From: a virus
Length of the DNA stretch: 27,214 bases
Virus record (IMG/VR): IMGVR_UViG_3300027976_000172
Span: 1 to 27,214 of that record
Strand: one strand, 5' to 3'
In this document: in pieces, positions 6,830 through 13,883 of the stretch
Numbering within the stretch: position 1 is the stretch's first letter
Layout of the letters: every line of letters begins with the position of its first letter
Position numbers and translations under genes: made by a program
Notes under the pieces: generated by a model
Told to the model about the DNA's origin: nothing
Seen by the model: the letters and a program-made list of their open reading frames with translations, nothing else
The model's database searches: none

Positions 6830-7612
6830 CTACCCAAAGATTGATTTAATGTCGTAAAGTTTTCTGATGTTTTCAGATATTGTATCTACGTTATACTCGT
6901 ACATATTGTACACAACATCCTTAGTCTCCAATAATTTAGATTTAAGTTCAATATTATTGTTAACTTCTTTAAGTTGTGTATTAATAAGTGAGATTGTTTC
7001 TTTAATCATAGAACGTAATAAAGTACCTTTAGTATCATCATTACCATCCCTTAGTACTTTAATAATGTTTTTTTCACCCTCAGACATGTTTTCATACTTT
7101 TTATTGTATAAATCTGTAGCAATTGTTAAGAATTTTTGTACATCAAGATTTTCCTGAACAACACCCTCATCCTTTAGAGTGATTTTTTCAATCATTAAAG
7201 ATTTAACAAGACTAATTTTAGCCTCATGGATATCGTTAATTGTGTTAATGTTTTTTGATGTTGTTGTTAATGTGTGTAGTGATTTATGTAGTGTTGATTG
7301 TTCCAAAACAACATTAACATCGTTATCATTAAGTAATTTAATTAATTTTTTAGATTCAAGTACGATACTTTTATCACCCCTGAATTTATTTAAAACCAAT
7401 AAATGTTCCTTAAGGTATTCATTAGCTTCAAATTGGTTATTAATTGTTTTACTTTCTAAATTCTTATAAACAATGAAAAAGGTTTTTAGAGTTTCACTTT
7501 CTTTTAAAACTTCCAAAAACCTTTTAAATAGTTCCTTACCTTTATTATCACCATTAACGTGTGATTCTATATAGGTTTGTGTAAATGTATTTTTTAGTGT
7601 ACCGAAATCCAT
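6830..7612 (-). CDS. Unknown all-helical protein downstream of the portal
   Basis: I choose ATG 7612 (MDFGTLKNTFTQTYIES) because an ATATTTATA box lies 12 nt upstream of it and a longer frame from 7648 would run through that box. The 260-residue product is almost entirely helical and hydrophilic, rich in Leu, Lys, Glu, Asn and Thr, with no signal peptide, membrane segment or recognised motif. In T4 the portal is followed by prohead core genes 67 and 68; a helical protein in this slot could be a core or internal virion protein, but no homology is visible to me. The next gene starts 1 nt after its stop. Confidence 0.7.
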   Translation of the reverse strand: MDFGTLKNTFTQTYIESHVNGDNKGKELFKRFLEVLKESETLKTFFIVYKNLESKTINNQFEANEYLKEHLLVLNKFRGDKSIVLESKKLIKLLNDNDVNVVLEQSTLHKSLHTLTTTSKNINTINDIHEAKISLVKSLMIEKITLKDEGVVQENLDVQKFLTIATDLYNKKYENMSEGEKNIIKVLRDGNDDTKGTLLRSMIKETISLINTQLKEVNNNIELKSKLLETKDVVYNMYEYNVDTISENIRKLYDIKSIFG

Positions 7613-7624
7613 ATTCTTTTTAAT

Positions 7625-7633
7625 TATAAATAT
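7625..7633 (-). promoter_or_regulatory. ATATTTATA box before the 7612 gene
   Basis: On the minus strand GCATATTTATA lies 12 nt before ATG 7612. It is one of the recurring AT-boxes seen upstream of structural genes. Confidence 0.45.
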
Positions 7634-7664
7634 GCCCCAATAACACAATACGTCAATTTAACAA

Positions 7665-9536
7665 TTACCGTTTTTCTTCAGTTTTTTTAATTATCTCATC
7701 AACACCTTCAAATAACATTTTTATATCCTCATTTTTACGTTTACCATCGTTTAATAATTTATCGATAATCCCACTTTGTCTATTAAATGATTCACCAAAG
7801 TCAGTGTCACCCTCGTCACCACCCTCGTCACCACCCTCGTCACCACCAAAGTCAGCCTCACCCTCGTCACCACCAAAGTCAGCCTCACCAAAGTCAGCCT
7901 CACCAAAGTTACCACCTCCACCTCCACCGAAGTCGTCTCCACCTCCCATGTCACCCTCGTCACCTTCTTCATCAGTATTAACATCTTCACCGATTTCACC
8001 GTAAAGTTTATCAACCTTATCAAAGTAACCAGTTTTCTTAATAACGTTAGGTGTGTTTTCAAGTTCAGTTGAAACAGCTCGTTCAACTCTTTGTTGTTCT
8101 AAGTCTAATGTAATTTCATCATTAGAGAAGTTAAATATGTTTTTCTTAGCCCACGTATGAGATGTTGGTGCTATACCATCAACCGCTGTAACAAGGTCTT
8201 TATATAATAAAACTTTTTCTTTCCATTGTTCTATTTTTAACATTTCACCTTGTGTAGATGGGTTGGTTAACATCAATTGGAAGTTGTTCAACTCTTCCTC
8301 AAAACCTAAAATATATAAATGGATAATAGCTATTTTATTCAACTCCTGAATCATAGCTTGTTGTATTCTATTCACCGTTCTAGCAAATCTAATATCCATT
8401 AAGGCTAAATTTTTACCCTCACCCTGTGCATCCTCAAAACCTAATATTGGTTTTGGTATCCTAAGGGCTGTAACCATTTTTCTTTGGATATATTGAATAT
8501 CAGCAATTTGGTCTAAGTTTTGTGCACCAGCCAATGTTTCGATTGGACTTGATGTATTCATATCCCTAACGGGGATAAAGTAATCTTGGTCAACAGCTAA
8601 TGTGTTATATCTAAGGTCAACCTGTCCTGTCTGATTATCAGCTTTCTGTGTTCTTTTGAATTTATTAGCAACTTTTTGTACATAAGATTCAACATCCTTA
8701 TCATCAATATTACCAACATACACTTTAAATACTCTTCTTTCAGGTGCTCTCACCACACGATATACTAACATAGCATCTTCCGCTAATAATAATTGTTTCC
8801 ATATACGTCTTACTTTTTCAAGTACTGATGTCCCATAAGGTAGTTTTCTATCATCACCCAATAAACGAAAATGAGCTATTTCCCAAGCGTTAAATTCCAT
8901 GGCTTTATCTTTCCATTTAAATTTAACTTCTTTCTTTTTAACCTGACCACCCTCACCAATTTGGGTGTGTGGTGTCATCCCACCAATTTCATCACGTTCC
9001 ATTTCAACATTTGTTAATTGGGAAGCTCCTAAAACACCTTTGGTTCTATCAATTTTAAGGTAAACAAAGTTATCACCATACTTACATGTGTTTCTTGTCC
9101 ACATTTGTAAATTCGTATTAACATCTAATATATTTTCAAATAAATCCTCTAATATATTTTTAATCCTTTTCGATTCAGAACGAACGGTAATAACTTTACC
9201 TTGTTCATTAAGTGTACAAGATTCCTCCGACATAATATCCAAAGATGCTGAAATTTCAGGTGTAAACTCCATAGCTTCATAATCCATGTAAGACGCAATC
9301 CTACTTGTTTCGTAGTATACAGCTTTTTGATACAATTCACTATCCACTCTAGCCCATTGAGCTTGCATATGGTTTTGTTGTTGACCCTCTAATTTCTGTT
9401 TTTCGTATTCATCTCTAGATTTAGTGGTTATTAGGTCATCCTTATCAAGTGTGTATTTAGGTGTCCTTGGTCCGTTTCCGGTACCAAACATCGTAAATAA
9501 TTTCTGATATACTGTTAAATTATCTTTTTTTGCCAT
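7665..9536 (-). CDS. Portal protein, gp20-like
   Basis: The 623-residue protein shows the T4 gp20 family layout: an RxxxYEKQK segment, SRIASYMDYEAMEFTPEISA (residue about 80-100) with LDIMSEESC, the WTRNTCKYGDNFVYLKID block, WEIAHFRLLGDDRKLPYGTS, EDAMLVYRVVRAPERRVFKV, and RALRIPKPILGF-like TALRIPKPILGFEDAQGEGK. It forms the dodecameric ring through which DNA is packaged. It is longer than T4 gp20 (524 residues) because of a C-terminal Gly/Asp/Glu-rich repeat tail at about 515-585, ending in a helical stretch. It lies 73 nt downstream of the terL C-half; the T4 sheath and tube genes (18, 19), found between terL and portal in T4, are absent here. Confidence 0.9.
   Translation of the reverse strand: MAKKDNLTVYQKLFTMFGTGNGPRTPKYTLDKDDLITTKSRDEYEKQKLEGQQQNHMQAQWARVDSELYQKAVYYETSRIASYMDYEAMEFTPEISASLDIMSEESCTLNEQGKVITVRSESKRIKNILEDLFENILDVNTNLQMWTRNTCKYGDNFVYLKIDRTKGVLGASQLTNVEMERDEIGGMTPHTQIGEGGQVKKKEVKFKWKDKAMEFNAWEIAHFRLLGDDRKLPYGTSVLEKVRRIWKQLLLAEDAMLVYRVVRAPERRVFKVYVGNIDDKDVESYVQKVANKFKRTQKADNQTGQVDLRYNTLAVDQDYFIPVRDMNTSSPIETLAGAQNLDQIADIQYIQRKMVTALRIPKPILGFEDAQGEGKNLALMDIRFARTVNRIQQAMIQELNKIAIIHLYILGFEEELNNFQLMLTNPSTQGEMLKIEQWKEKVLLYKDLVTAVDGIAPTSHTWAKKNIFNFSNDEITLDLEQQRVERAVSTELENTPNVIKKTGYFDKVDKLYGEIGEDVNTDEEGDEGDMGGGDDFGGGGGGNFGEADFGEADFGGDEGEADFGGDEGGDEGGDEGDTDFGESFNRQSGIIDKLLNDGKRKNEDIKMLFEGVDEIIKKTEEKR
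7797..7975. repeat. Low-complexity repeat array coding the portal tail
   Basis: Short in-frame direct repeats based on TCACCACCCTCG and CACCAAAGTCAGCCTC units encode repeated GGDEGGDE and FGEAD/FGGDEGEAD segments on the minus strand. Repeat number is likely to vary by slippage. Confidence 0.8.
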
Positions 9537-9560
9537 TTGTTGTTTTAATGTTTATTTTAT

Positions 9561-9570
9561 TATAAATACC
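9561..9570 (-). promoter_or_regulatory. GGTATTTATA box before the portal gene
   Basis: On the minus strand GGTATTTATA lies 24 nt before the portal ATG, followed by an A-rich leader. Variant of the recurring GATATTTATA box. Confidence 0.4.
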
Positions 9571-9609
9571 CAGTTATAATAGTAATCACCATATTGTAAA
9601 TGTGAATAA

Positions 9610-10836
9610 CTAAGGTTTCTTACCTTTATTTTTAAATCCATACATACCACCAAAGACCCAATTATGGGGTGAATCAGCTAATTGTACCCGATTTACTTCG
9701 TTGTTAGCCATATAAAAATCTACGTTTCTAGATAATGTATCAACATCTGTTGAATCAGTACTAGTCACCACCCAACTCCCAACCATCGCCTTAGCTTGTC
9801 CCTTTGATTTTTCTAAATCTTTAAATGAACTCATAGCAACAAATAAAGCCATACCAATTGACATAAGTAAATCATCGTGGTACCCTTTCATGTGGTCGGG
9901 TCTACCATTGATGTATACAAAAGTATCCATCTCCATAAGTGCTCTAGCTGAACGAAGTTTAAATGTATCCATACGAACACCCTTTTCTAATTCCGATATA
10001 ATAAGATTTCTGTTTTTTTGGAAGTTAAGACCTGGTAATTTACCATTATCCATGTGTTTTTGTAGTGACCTATTGTTCTCTAACGCATCAATACCAACCG
10101 TAATATCGTAGTATAGTAATTTTTTAGGGTAACCCAAGTCGATTAGTTTAAGTACTGTTGCTGCACCCCATCCACCTGTAATATCCACAACAATAAAAGC
10201 GTTGTATGAATTACCGTAGTGTGCACACATCTCACCAAGTACATCGGGTGCAACCTTACCTTGGTATTCAGCCACTTGATTACCTGTTGTGTAATCAAAC
10301 ACACATATACCAGCAGCATCCGCCGCTGAACCTGATGAAGCATCCGCCGCTAATATGTATTGATGGTCCTTAATTGGGTCTTCCCATATCCACATATTAC
10401 CATCAAGCCACTCTTTTCTAATTGGGTCTTTAACATTATGTTTTTCCTGTCTCTTGACGTACTTATCATCAATAACGTTATCACCAGAACCTAAAAACGA
10501 ACAATTATGGGTTAATATATTATTTGCGTAATAAAGGTTTCCATCAGCCACCTCTAATAAATCATATACATAATCATTATGTGTGATAATGGTGTTACTA
10601 ACCACTTGGTAGTTGCCATCTTTTGTGGTTAGATAATTTTCAGTGGTTAATTCACCAGATTTTAATAAAACCCCATCATTGGTGGGGTATACATGGTTTT
10701 CAGTTGATTTAATTACCAACCCGTTCTCTAACTTTATTTCATGAACATATTTAGCATAACTCCGTTTAACACCGATGAAATCTTTATAACCACTGTCAGT
10801 TAAAACTTTATATTTAGTATTTTTTTTATTTTCCAT
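9610..10836 (-). CDS. C-terminal split-intein fragment plus nuclease half of TerL (gp17-like)
   Basis: Residues 1-111 are the C-part of an intein: block B TENH at 45-48, block F VYDLLEVADGNLYYANN (90-106) and the C-terminal splice motif THN ending at His110-Asn111, directly followed by Cys112. Residues 112-408 are the TerL C-extein: CSFLGSGDNVID, then the RNase H-fold nuclease with ILAADASSG (Asp165), FIVVDITGG (Asp218) and HDDLL (Asp321/322), equivalent to the acidic triad of T4 gp17. After trans-splicing it would join the N-half at QELL-CSFLGS. The start ATG overlaps the stop of the endonuclease gene by 11 nt. N-extein 324 plus C-extein 297 gives 621 residues, close to T4 gp17 (610). Confidence 0.92.
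   Translation of the reverse strand: MENKKNTKYKVLTDSGYKDFIGVKRSYAKYVHEIKLENGLVIKSTENHVYPTNDGVLLKSGELTTENYLTTKDGNYQVVSNTIITHNDYVYDLLEVADGNLYYANNILTHNCSFLGSGDNVIDDKYVKRQEKHNVKDPIRKEWLDGNMWIWEDPIKDHQYILAADASSGSAADAAGICVFDYTTGNQVAEYQGKVAPDVLGEMCAHYGNSYNAFIVVDITGGWGAATVLKLIDLGYPKKLLYYDITVGIDALENNRSLQKHMDNGKLPGLNFQKNRNLIISELEKGVRMDTFKLRSARALMEMDTFVYINGRPDHMKGYHDDLLMSIGMALFVAMSSFKDLEKSKGQAKAMVGSWVVTSTDSTDVDTLSRNVDFYMANNEVNRVQLADSPHNWVFGGMYGFKNKGKKP
10504..10836 (-). other. C-intein segment (111 residues)
   Basis: This segment holds intein blocks B, F and G and ends His-Asn before Cys+1. Block B normally belongs to the N-part of split inteins, so the break here lies unusually near the N-terminus. 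The layout is like the described AceL-TerL type. Confidence 0.88.
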
Positions 10837-11911
10837 GTATAAAATTAATGCATTTATTAACCATTAAATCTTTATTTTTCTTATAATCACCCTCACTAAC
10901 AACCATAACCTTATAACCTAAATCATCTAATAGTTTATATCGTAAATTATCGGCATCAATCGTTTTATTATGCCAATAATCACCATCAAATTCAATAATC
11001 TTATTACCAACCTTAAAGTCGGGTTTAATACAGTGTTTACCAAGTTTAATTTTATCACTATCACGAAGGTTTATAAAAAACTCACCACCATTAGTTGCGT
11101 AATAAATGTTTTCTGTCACATTTATTCCATCCACCACATCATTAAATAATTCTTGTGATATTTTAGAAAATGTATCTTTAAATAATTTATCGGTGTTTTT
11201 ATGTAACGTGACCATTTTTTTATTATAATATTTAAGGTATTTACCCTCCCACTCCGTACCGTATTTATTTTGGAACCATTCTTTACTATTTGTTTTCGTA
11301 TTACCTAATTTATCACGTCTTTTATCACGGTGTGACATCCAATCATCACCATATTTAAATTTAAAATACTTCTCTGATGGGTATTTAGGTTGACATTGAA
11401 TACAAAACGGTTGGAAATTATTTACATAATCAACATATACTGATTGTTTTTGTTTATATGTAACACCATTCCCACATTCACATTTAATTTTATCTATATT
11501 ACCACCATGTTTAACTAAAAAAATTATTCTAGCCATTATGGATTTACTATTCTTATCTTTTAATTTATCTAAAGATTTTGTGTGTTGATAAACACTGTTA
11601 TATAATAAACCATCACATGACATTAATTTACGATTACCAGACCGACCCATAAAATTAATGTATGTATCGTTATACCCTAATTTATTAATAGTGTCATCCA
11701 TGTCGTAAACACCCATATCATTAACATGTTCTTTAATAGTCTCCCACCCTTTTTTAACGTAGTCAGTTTGTTGTAATTTTAGTTGAGTAACCTTACCCAT
11801 GATTGATGCATATGTACGACCTAAATCGTCAGCCACACACTTTAAAGGTTTATGGTTAACATTTTTTATGAGATATTCAGTATCAACATCCGACCATCGT
11901 TTATAATTCAT
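10826..11911 (-). CDS. Homing endonuclease of the Vsr-like/EDxHD type between the two TerL halves
   Basis: The 361-residue protein begins with a Myb/SANT-like helix-turn-helix (RWSDVDTEYL, then LKCVADDLGRTYASIMGKV) for DNA binding. A C-x-C and C-x2-C pair (Cys144, 146, 170, 173) suggests a zinc-binding knuckle. Two copies of a KYG-[DT]-[DE]-W motif follow. The C-terminus is a PD-(D/E)xK-related nuclease: KPDFKVGNKIIEFDGDYWHN with Glu307, Asp309, Asp311 and His314, then LGYKVMVVSEGDY, matching Vsr-like/EDxHD homing endonucleases. It would cut an intein-less terL and drive copying of the whole insertion. Its start and stop each overlap the flanking terL fragments by 11 nt, so all three genes lie in one transcript. 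Family assignment is by motif. Confidence 0.88.
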   Translation of the reverse strand: MNYKRWSDVDTEYLIKNVNHKPLKCVADDLGRTYASIMGKVTQLKLQQTDYVKKGWETIKEHVNDMGVYDMDDTINKLGYNDTYINFMGRSGNRKLMSCDGLLYNSVYQHTKSLDKLKDKNSKSIMARIIFLVKHGGNIDKIKCECGNGVTYKQKQSVYVDYVNNFQPFCIQCQPKYPSEKYFKFKYGDDWMSHRDKRRDKLGNTKTNSKEWFQNKYGTEWEGKYLKYYNKKMVTLHKNTDKLFKDTFSKISQELFNDVVDGINVTENIYYATNGGEFFINLRDSDKIKLGKHCIKPDFKVGNKIIEFDGDYWHNKTIDADNLRYKLLDDLGYKVMVVSEGDYKKNKDLMVNKCINFIHGK

Positions 11912-12965
11912 TATATAAATCCTCTATTTTTAATTCTTTTATTTCACCAGTGTTGTTATCCATCACTTTAATATAAGTATCACCAACGACACATAAAAGT
12001 TCTTGTGCTATTGAACGGGGATTGTGATTAAGGTCAGAACACATACTTTCAAACCAACCAGATGTTGGTGTAAAACCTTTTTCAATCATATCATCCCAAG
12101 TACTTTCAGGAACCGTACATTCCTTACCAGTATAATGATTAATATCACCACTACATGGGTCAAATATACTCTCAAGTACTTCACCAGACTTTTCATTAAG
12201 TAAATTCCATGTCATCCCATGTGGGAATAAATCATTTTTATTCCTACCATTGTAACGAGGGTCTTCATACCATTTCATATCAACGGTATTGTAGTTATTT
12301 TTCCCTAGTTTAGCTAGTTTATATGTTTTATGGTATAATGGGTCATACCCATTTGGTGTTGAAATTAAAATACATCTACCACCTGTTGATAAAGATGGTT
12401 GTGCTGCTTCATAGAATTCTTCCCCCCTACTACCCTCAATAAACGCTGCCTCATCCACAATTATGATTGATGGTGTGTAACCCCTCAAAGCATCTTTTGA
12501 TGATGCCACGGCCTTTACTTCACTACCATTATGCATTCTATAATGTGAATCCGAATTTTTATCAGACGAAAACCAATCCTTAACATTTGGTGGTCTATAT
12601 ATATCCATCCATTCAGGTAGTTGTCTAGTAAAATCCCTAATTTTCTTAAGAAATTCCTTAGCTGTTTCCTGTTTATTTGCTGCAATTAGGATTTTATGTT
12701 TAGATTTTGGACTAGCTAATGCGGTTAAGACCGCTGCGTAAGCCGCTGTTGTTGTTGATATCCCAGCTTGACGAGGTTTCATCACAATATTGTGTCTATG
12801 GTCAATATAACCATGTACTAGTTCTTTTTGTTTTGGAAACAATGTGAATGGTACCTCACCACCTTGTGTTCTATCTTCAGTGTGTAGGTAACTCTCAATA
12901 GCATATATAGGGTCCTTAAGACACCTAGCTATTTCCAAAAGTTTTTGTCCTTTTGTTAAACTCAT
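11901..12965 (-). CDS. ATPase half of TerL (gp17-like) plus N-terminal split-intein fragment
   Basis: Residues 1-324 are the packaging ATPase: adenine-binding LFPKQKELV region, Walker A KPRQAGISTT (63-72), Walker B IIIVDEAAF (167-175), coupling motif ILISTPNG (199-206), and the terminal SIAQELL that precedes the T4-like cleavage-domain linker. Residues 325-354 are the N-intein: CVVGDTYIKV (block A, catalytic Cys325) through KIEDLYNEL and a stop. Only 30 residues of intein are present, so the gene looks truncated but is not: the remaining intein and TerL half are encoded at 10836-9610. The start follows a GATATTTATA box by 3 nt. TerL powers DNA translocation into proheads and cuts concatemers. 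Confidence 0.93.
   Translation of the reverse strand: MSLTKGQKLLEIARCLKDPIYAIESYLHTEDRTQGGEVPFTLFPKQKELVHGYIDHRHNIVMKPRQAGISTTTAAYAAVLTALASPKSKHKILIAANKQETAKEFLKKIRDFTRQLPEWMDIYRPPNVKDWFSSDKNSDSHYRMHNGSEVKAVASSKDALRGYTPSIIIVDEAAFIEGSRGEEFYEAAQPSLSTGGRCILISTPNGYDPLYHKTYKLAKLGKNNYNTVDMKWYEDPRYNGRNKNDLFPHGMTWNLLNEKSGEVLESIFDPCSGDINHYTGKECTVPESTWDDMIEKGFTPTSGWFESMCSDLNHNPRSIAQELLCVVGDTYIKVMDNNTGEIKELKIEDLYNEL
11904..11993 (-). other. N-intein segment (30 residues)
   Basis: It starts at Cys325 of the TerL N-half with CVVGDTYIKV and ends KIEDLYNEL. From memory the AceL-TerL N-intein also starts CV-GDT and has KIEDLY near its end, at about 25 residues. Confidence 0.88.
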
Positions 12966-12968
12966 ACC

Positions 12969-12978
12969 TATAAATATC
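12969..12978 (-). promoter_or_regulatory. GATATTTATA box 3 nt before terL
   Basis: On the minus strand GATATTTATA is followed by GGT and the terL ATG. It is one of four instances with exactly 3-nt spacing. Confidence 0.5.
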
Positions 12979-12994
12979 TAATTGTGTGGAAAAG

Positions 12995-13003
12995 GTATTT
13001 ATA
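12995..13003 (-). promoter_or_regulatory. TATAAATAC, T4-type late promoter-like box before terL
   Basis: On the minus strand TATAAATAC lies 29 nt before the terL ATG, matching the T4 late consensus; the same nonamer precedes the capsid gene by 26 nt. Confidence 0.45.
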
Positions 13004-13024
13004 GAATGTTTGTTGGGTATGTAA

Positions 13025-13060
13025 GGTGTAAGTCCCGTTAATCCGTAGACCTTATCCAAC
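13025..13060 (-). pseudogene. Decayed tail of the 13126/13542 gene family
   Basis: On the minus strand this 36-nt stretch matches the C-terminal codons of the two neighbouring paralogs (those for LDEVYGITGLTP), with several changes including a stop. Similarity continues upstream (to about 13076) into the part matching the ITRW codons with a small deletion. It looks like the remnant of a lost tandem copy. Confidence 0.7.
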
Positions 13061-13090
13061 TGTTATAAGCTCCTGCCCGCCTTCTGATGG

Positions 13091-13126
13091 GGTGTGAGTC
13101 CAGTTATTCCGTATACCTCATCCAAC
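13091..13126 (-). repeat. Perfect 36-bp copy of the paralog tail
   Basis: These 36 bases are identical to 13157-13192, which lie inside the 13126-13479 gene. The copy begins at the stop codon of that gene and so is a free-standing tail fragment, 66 bp from its match. Confidence 0.85.
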
Positions 13127-13479
13127 TAGGTCAGATAAAAATTCAATGTTTGAGATGGTGTGAGTCCAGTTATTCCGTATACCTCATCCAACCACCTGGT
13201 TATAACTTCCTGAATTTCATTATAGTTAAACCCAAAACGAGACCCCAAAAGTGACCATATTTCACCATAATTAATATAACAACTCCCATTTTTTTTATCC
13301 TGATAATAAAAAAACAATTTTTTATCATTATCATCAACATAATATGTTTTATTACCATCAACAACTGGTTTTAAATCCCCAAAATTATCGATTAACCACG
13401 ATAGTGGGGTTTCAAATCCCGATTGGTCAATCCAATCAAAGTTATCAATTTCCTCCTTTATTATTTTTCTAATGTTCAT
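13126..13479 (-). CDS. Small protein, tandem paralog A
   Basis: Not recognised as a known family. The 117-residue protein starts MNIRKIIKEEIDNFDWIDQ and has a body with KTYYVDDNDKKLFFYYQ, CYINYGEIWSLLGSRFGFN and a C-terminal EVITRWLDEVYGITGLTP. It is a near copy of the next gene (start 13880), the two differing mainly at the N-terminal linker and the last residues; nucleotide identity is also high, pointing to recent duplication. The IIKEE start resembles N-termini seen on other small proteins in this window. A GATATTTATA box lies exactly 3 nt before the ATG. It is between terL and the 537-residue protein gene. Confidence 0.8.
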   Translation of the reverse strand: MNIRKIIKEEIDNFDWIDQSGFETPLSWLIDNFGDLKPVVDGNKTYYVDDNDKKLFFYYQDKKNGSCYINYGEIWSLLGSRFGFNYNEIQEVITRWLDEVYGITGLTPSQTLNFYLT

Positions 13480-13482
13480 GTT

Positions 13483-13492
13483 TATAAATATC
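13483..13492 (-). promoter_or_regulatory. GATATTTATA box 3 nt before paralog A
   Basis: On the minus strand GATATTTATA is followed by AAC and the ATG at 13479. The surrounding 13480-13503 and 13881-13900 segments are nearly the same, so the box was probably duplicated with the gene. Confidence 0.5.
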
Positions 13493-13503
13493 TATATTTT
13501 TTT

Positions 13504-13533
13504 AGTCCCGTTATTCCATAGACCTCATCCAAC
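13504..13533 (-). repeat. Truncated 30-bp copy of the paralog tail
   Basis: This stretch matches 30 nt of the tail repeat (GTTGGATGAGGTCTATGGAA then TAACGGGACT on the minus strand). It lies downstream of the paralog B stop, immediately before the promoter box of paralog A. Confidence 0.75.
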
Positions 13534-13541
13534 TTCACTTA

Positions 13542-13880
13542 TTAAAGATAAGGTTGCAAAGTCGGTGTGAGTCCCGTTATCCCATACAACTCATCCAACC
13601 ACCTGGTTATAACCTCCTGAATTTTCTTATAGTTAAACCCAAAACGAGACCCCAAAACTGACCATATTTCATAATCATTAATATAACAATTCCCATTTTT
13701 TTTACCCTGATAATAATAAAACAATTTTTTATCATTATCATCAACATAATATGTTTTATTACCATCAACAACTGGTTTTAAATCCCCAAAATTATCGATT
13801 AACCACGATAGTGGAGTTTCACCCTCATCAAACCAATCAAAGTTATCAATCTCCTCTTTTATTATTTTTTTGATGTTCAT
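13542..13880 (-). CDS. Small protein, tandem paralog B
   Basis: This 112-residue protein starts MNIKKIIKEEIDNFDWFDEG and is about 85-90 percent identical by eye to paralog A across SWLIDNFGDLKPVVDGNKTY, the Tyr-rich middle and RWLDELYGITGLTP. Differences cluster in the FDW-to-PLSW linker (two residues shorter after DEGE) and at the very C-terminus, where tail repeats have been exchanged. Its own tail repeat is at 13564-13599. A GATATTTATA box lies 3 nt before the ATG and a strong hairpin at 13907 insulates it from the upstream gene. Function unknown; the N-terminus suggests possible virion packaging (inference). Confidence 0.8.
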   Translation of the reverse strand: MNIKKIIKEEIDNFDWFDEGETPLSWLIDNFGDLKPVVDGNKTYYVDDNDKKLFYYYQGKKNGNCYINDYEIWSVLGSRFGFNYKKIQEVITRWLDELYGITGLTPTLQPYL

Positions 13881-13883
13881 AAT

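Noticed and set aside
7646-7648. Upstream start for the helical protein after the portal
   Set aside because: It would place the ATATTTATA box inside the coding sequence and adds a hydrophobic peptide (CYWGIFII) unlike the rest; ATG 7612 fits better.
7787-8086. Pro/Ser- and Val/Thr-rich open frames opposite or overlapping the portal tail repeats
   Set aside because: They are shadows of the Asp/Gly repeats in the portal frame, with no independent start context. The same holds for frames opposite the scaffold and the 583-residue gene arrays.
9610-12965. TerL as a frameshifted or disrupted pseudogene
   Set aside because: The two halves end and begin with recognisable intein parts having intact Cys, His-Asn and Cys+1 residues, and all ATPase and nuclease motifs are present, so trans-splicing explains the break better.
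13025-13599. CRISPR-like array from the 36-bp repeats
   Set aside because: The repeats are the coding tails of the adjacent paralogs, spacing is irregular, there is no leader and no cas gene.
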